Below, one piece after another: positions 13,373 through 15,279 of a stretch of 15,279 nucleotides of DNA; the first letter of the stretch is position 1, and each line of letters starts with the position of its first letter. A program made the translations under genes and the position numbers. The notes below the pieces were generated by a model. The model was not told the DNA's origin and did no database searches. It worked only from the letters and a program-made list of their open reading frames with translations. The DNA is taken from assembly GCA_959596515.1 (NCBI GenBank), contig CAUFXR010000068.1, positions 1 through 15,279 of the forward strand, given 5' to 3'. The DNA is from an uncultured Oscillospiraceae bacterium (GTDB lineage: Bacteria > Bacillota > Clostridia > Oscillospirales > Acutalibacteraceae).

Positions 13373-13640
13373 ATCTTCCCCCGTTCCTTCCCATTTCTTT
13401 CCGTTTCTTCCTTATGATATCCTGTCTCTTCCGTTCTGCCTCTTCCGTTTTTTTCTTTTTTATGCGCTTGTTCTTTTCCGCTTCCCTTTTCCTTCGCGGT
13501 TTTTCCTGCTGCTTGATTTTTCCTGATGTTTACTTTCTTTTCGCTTTTCTGGTTTTCCCTGTTTTTCTTCCTGTTTCCCCTGATTTTCTAATTTCTGATT
13601 ATTGGCTTTTTCGTCTATCTTTTTCGTCTATTTAGTCTAT
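13373..13640 (-). pseudogene. Purine-rich (minus strand) stretch, possible decayed Lys/Glu-rich gene
   Basis: About 260 bases are almost all purine on the minus strand. In two minus-strand frames it reads as Lys/Glu/Arg/Gln-rich peptide of 45-60 residues, ending at TAA. One tail ends IIRKKRKEMGRNGGR just before the terminator at 13372. No start codon or ribosome binding site is found in either frame. A perfect 13-bp tandem duplication (CTTTTTCGTCTAT) lies at 13606-13631. It could be the frameshifted end of a basic coiled-coil protein, or simply biased non-coding DNA. Confidence 0.25.
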
Positions 13641-13650
13641 TCTCTCCGCT

Positions 13651-13679
13651 TTTCAATATATAATCTTTCAATATATAAT
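13651..13679 (+). repeat. Duplicated 14-bp TATAAT-containing motif
   Basis: TTTCAATATATAAT occurs at 13651-13664 and 13666-13679, a 15-base period. Either TATAAT could be a -10 for the small frame at 13698, but the possible -35 elements are poor. Confidence 0.45.
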
Positions 13680-13697
13680 ATAGGAGATAGAAGCCAT

Positions 13698-13751
13698 ATG
13701 AGCATCCAAGGAAAATTCACCGAGTTAAGTCCGCCATCTTGTTCGCCTTGA
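13698..13751 (+). CDS. Possible 17-residue small ORF
   Basis: ATG at 13698 follows AGGAG (13682-13686) by 11 bases and two TATAAT motifs. It encodes MSIQGKFTELSPPSCSP and stops. It may be a leader or small peptide, or chance. No conservation can be judged here. Confidence 0.15.
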   Translation: MSIQGKFTELSPPSCSP

Positions 13752-13774
13752 AGCTCCATACGATGGAACGGCAC

Positions 13775-13803
13775 AAAAAAACAGCCACCCTATTGGGTGA
13801 CTG
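13775..13803 (-). terminator. 5S rRNA terminator
   Basis: On the minus strand CAGTCACCC-AATA-GGGTGGCTG forms a 9-bp stem with one wobble, followed by seven T's, a few bases after the 5S 3' end. Confidence 0.9.
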
Positions 13804-13808
13804 CTCTG

Positions 13809-13925
<117 letters not shown>

Positions 13926-13960
13926 TATTCTTTTTTATCGCTTCTTTCGGCGACTTGTTT

Positions 13961-13989
13961 ATTATATCATCACGTTTCGCGGAATGCAA
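13961..13989 (-). promoter_or_regulatory. 5S rRNA promoter
   Basis: On the minus strand TTGCAT (13984-13989) and TATAAT (13961-13966) are 17 bases apart, preceded by a long A/T tract resembling an UP element (13990-14020). The start is near 13954, about 29 bases before the mature 5S. Confidence 0.8.
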
Positions 13990-14100
13990 GTGTTTTTTTT
14001 AATTTTTTTAGATTTTTTGTAAGAGGCCGTTTTTTATAAACCCCAAAGGGCACTTTCTCTTTTTGCCGCTTCTCTCAACCCCTTGAAAGCGTCTCGTCCA

Positions 14101-14129
14101 GCTTCTCCAGGTTTCTACCCCGGAGAAGC
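14101..14129. other. Hairpin downstream of the HAD gene
   Basis: GCTTCTCC (14101-14108) and GGAGAAGC (14122-14129) form a perfect 8-bp stem 37 bases past the HAD stop. No T run follows on the minus strand, so it is at best a weak or factor-dependent terminator. Confidence 0.4.
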
Positions 14130-14165
14130 GATCCGAACATTCCGCCGCCGTTGGCAGATGCCCTG

Positions 14166-14807
14166 TTAGAGCACCGCCAACACATCGAGGGGAGTTTTGG
14201 CGAAGCAGTCAGCGCCGGCCTCTTTCAGCTCCTGGTAGCCACGGAATCCCCATTCCGCGCCGCAGCAGCGAATTCCGGCGTTATGGGCGGTCTCCACATC
14301 CACATTGCTGTCCCCCACATAAAGGCAGGCTGATTTCGCCACGCCCTTTTGGGCGATCAGCTGATTCAGCGCCGCCGGGTCAGGCTTCTTCGCCACGCCG
14401 GGACGTTTACCAAAAGTGGCGAAAAAAGAAATCCCGGGAAAATACCGTTTCATTAAGTCCCCTACAAACTCATCCGGTTTATTGGACAGCACGGCCGTTG
14501 GGATCTTCCTTTCCTCCAGCGCCTCTAAAAGCGCCCTAACTCCATCGTAAGGCCTGGTTCTGTCAAAACGATGGACGTTATAGTGCTGATCGAAATCCTC
14601 CTTAACAGCTTGAAGCAGGCTTTCATCCTCACTTTTCGAAGCCCGCCGAATCAGCATCAGCACACCGTCACCTACAAAATACCGATAGCTGTCGATGGAA
14701 TGCTGAGGCAGTCCGTTTTTCTCTAAAGCGTAATTGACGCTTACCGCCAGATCCTCCAGAGTATCTAAGAGGGTTCCGTCTAAATCGAAAATACAAAATT
14801 CCGTCAT
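14166..14807 (-). CDS. HAD-family hydrolase, phosphoglycolate phosphatase-like
   Basis: The 213-residue enzyme is a haloacid-dehalogenase superfamily phosphatase with a helical cap (subfamily IA). Motif I is FDLDGTLLDT (Asp8 nucleophile, Asp10 acid/base). Motif II is VLSNK (Ser108). Motif III Lys lies in AKKPDP (Lys140/141). Motif IV is YVGDSNVDVETAHNAG (Asp166, Asp170). Length and motifs fit Gph-like phosphatases; the exact substrate (phosphoglycolate, pyrophosphate or another) is not decidable. The ATG at 14805-14807 starts directly before motif I and has AAGGAAGAG upstream. An upstream GTG at 14867 would add 20 residues unlike the family, without a ribosome binding site. Single gene, upstream of the solitary 5S gene. 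Confidence 0.93.
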   Translation of the reverse strand: MTEFCIFDLDGTLLDTLEDLAVSVNYALEKNGLPQHSIDSYRYFVGDGVLMLIRRASKSEDESLLQAVKEDFDQHYNVHRFDRTRPYDGVRALLEALEERKIPTAVLSNKPDEFVGDLMKRYFPGISFFATFGKRPGVAKKPDPAALNQLIAQKGVAKSACLYVGDSNVDVETAHNAGIRCCGAEWGFRGYQELKEAGADCFAKTPLDVLAVL

Positions 14808-14845
14808 GATTCTCTTCCTTGTACTATTAGATTTGCAGACAATTT

Positions 14846-14870
14846 TAAGTGAATCTGCTTCGTTCACTTA
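14846..14870. promoter_or_regulatory. Perfect inverted repeat upstream of the HAD gene
   Basis: TAAGTGAA (14846-14853) and TTCACTTA (14863-14870) are perfect 8-bp arms around nine bases, 39 bases before the ATG. A possible promoter (TTCACT with TAATAG at 18 bases) would overlap the arm next to the gene. It may be an operator or a leader hairpin; I recognise no named box. Confidence 0.35.
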
Positions 14871-14984
14871 TTCCTACCAACAGGCCTTAAAGCCTCAGAA
14901 ACAATGATGTGGAAAACGGTATCCGAGCTTCTCTGTCCTTCGCCGCACCGCCGGGGTATTTCATAGGGCTCACTCCTTACTGCA

Positions 14985-15279
14985 CTGGCAAAGCCGTTTC
15001 AAAGAAAATCCTTTCTTTGCCGTACTGTAAGCCGTTTCGAGGAACCCCCCACGCCGTGCCACAGGGCTGTTTCGAGGGAAATCCCCCCATTCCGTGCCGC
15101 AAGGCTGTTTCGAGGAAAACCCTCCCGCTCTGTGCCGCAGGGCTGTTTCGAGGAAAACCCTCCCGTTCCGTGCCGCAAGGCTGTTTCGAGGAAAACCCTC
15201 CCGCTCTGTGCCGCAGGGCTGTTTCGAGGAAAACCCTCCCGTTCCGTGCCGCAAGGCTGTTTCGAGGAACCCCCACGCC
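14985..15279 (+). repeat. 38-bp tandem repeat array, cut by the window end
   Basis: The CTGTTTCGAGG-type anchor recurs at 14994, 15032, 15067, 15105, 15143, 15181, 15219 and 15257. Spacings are 38, 35, then 38 throughout. From 15089 two versions alternate strictly: TTCCGTGCCGCAAGG and CTCTGTGCCGCAGGG, giving a 76-bp higher-order period. Each unit holds GCC-GCAA/GCAG-GGC, a three-bp stem with a four-base loop, and GAGG-AAAAC-CCTC. The last visible unit returns to the CCCCCACGCC form of the unit at 15041, so the pattern may cycle again outside the window. The repetitive open frames on the minus strand are by-products. Confidence 0.95.

Noticed and set aside
13225..13635. 136-residue plus-strand Phe/Leu/Ser-rich frame
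   Set aside because: It is the pyrimidine-rich strand read through a strong terminator, with no ribosome binding site.
14970..15276. Two overlapping minus-strand frames across the 38-bp array
   Set aside because: The same repeat is read in different frames; no start signals; a by-product of GC-rich repeats.

Overview
The window looks like chromosome of an anaerobic, mid-GC member of the Clostridia (Bacillota). The evidence is consensus sigma-A promoters and AGGAGG-type ribosome binding sites, a rubredoxin, a YabE-like DUF348-G5-3D wall protein, a CpXC-domain protein, an FGGY glycerol kinase beside a ROK regulator, and a 5S rRNA of clostridial type. I see no phage, transposase, CRISPR or conjugation gene. 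Species cannot be fixed from the sequence alone.

Layout, left to right. (1) A minus-strand pair: a ROK-family regulator followed by a DUF523/TudS-like protein. (2) Divergent from it, glycerol kinase (glpK) with its own promoter. (3) An intergenic region with two blocks of the same 21-bp tandem repeat on either side of a bidirectional terminator. (4) A minus-strand operon: a small helical protein, a flavodoxin-domain protein with a very long charged tail, and a cyclophilin whose start overlaps the flavodoxin stop. A separate small membrane protein lies just upstream. (5) Divergent from that, a plus-strand pair: a CpXC protein and a four-helix membrane protein. (6) A gene-free stretch with a 39/40-bp tandem array, then a sirtuin (cobB-like) and a gene-poor stretch with strong stem-loops. 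(7) Minus strand: a GNAT acetyltransferase and a DUF348-G5-3D cell-wall protein with a perfect consensus promoter. (8) Plus strand: a 52-aa rubredoxin whose start site lies on a FUR-family-type palindrome. (9) A non-coding stretch, then a solitary 5S rRNA (minus) with its own promoter and terminator, then a HAD phosphatase (minus), then a 38-bp tandem array that runs off the window end.

Most genes are housekeeping or stress types in short transcription units. The unusual content is between genes. Three unrelated tandem-repeat families (21, 39/40 and 38 bp) occur within 15 kb. Their units tend to contain short self-complementary segments, and variant units often alternate. Next in interest are the PerR/Fur-like operator on rubredoxin, a duplicated hairpin module ending in a terminator near 13.2-13.37 kb, a stem-loop plus terminator downstream of the sirtuin, and the flavodoxin with a roughly 250-residue disordered tail. 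I found no convincing multi-gene undescribed system; the repeat arrays are the best candidate for something undocumented.
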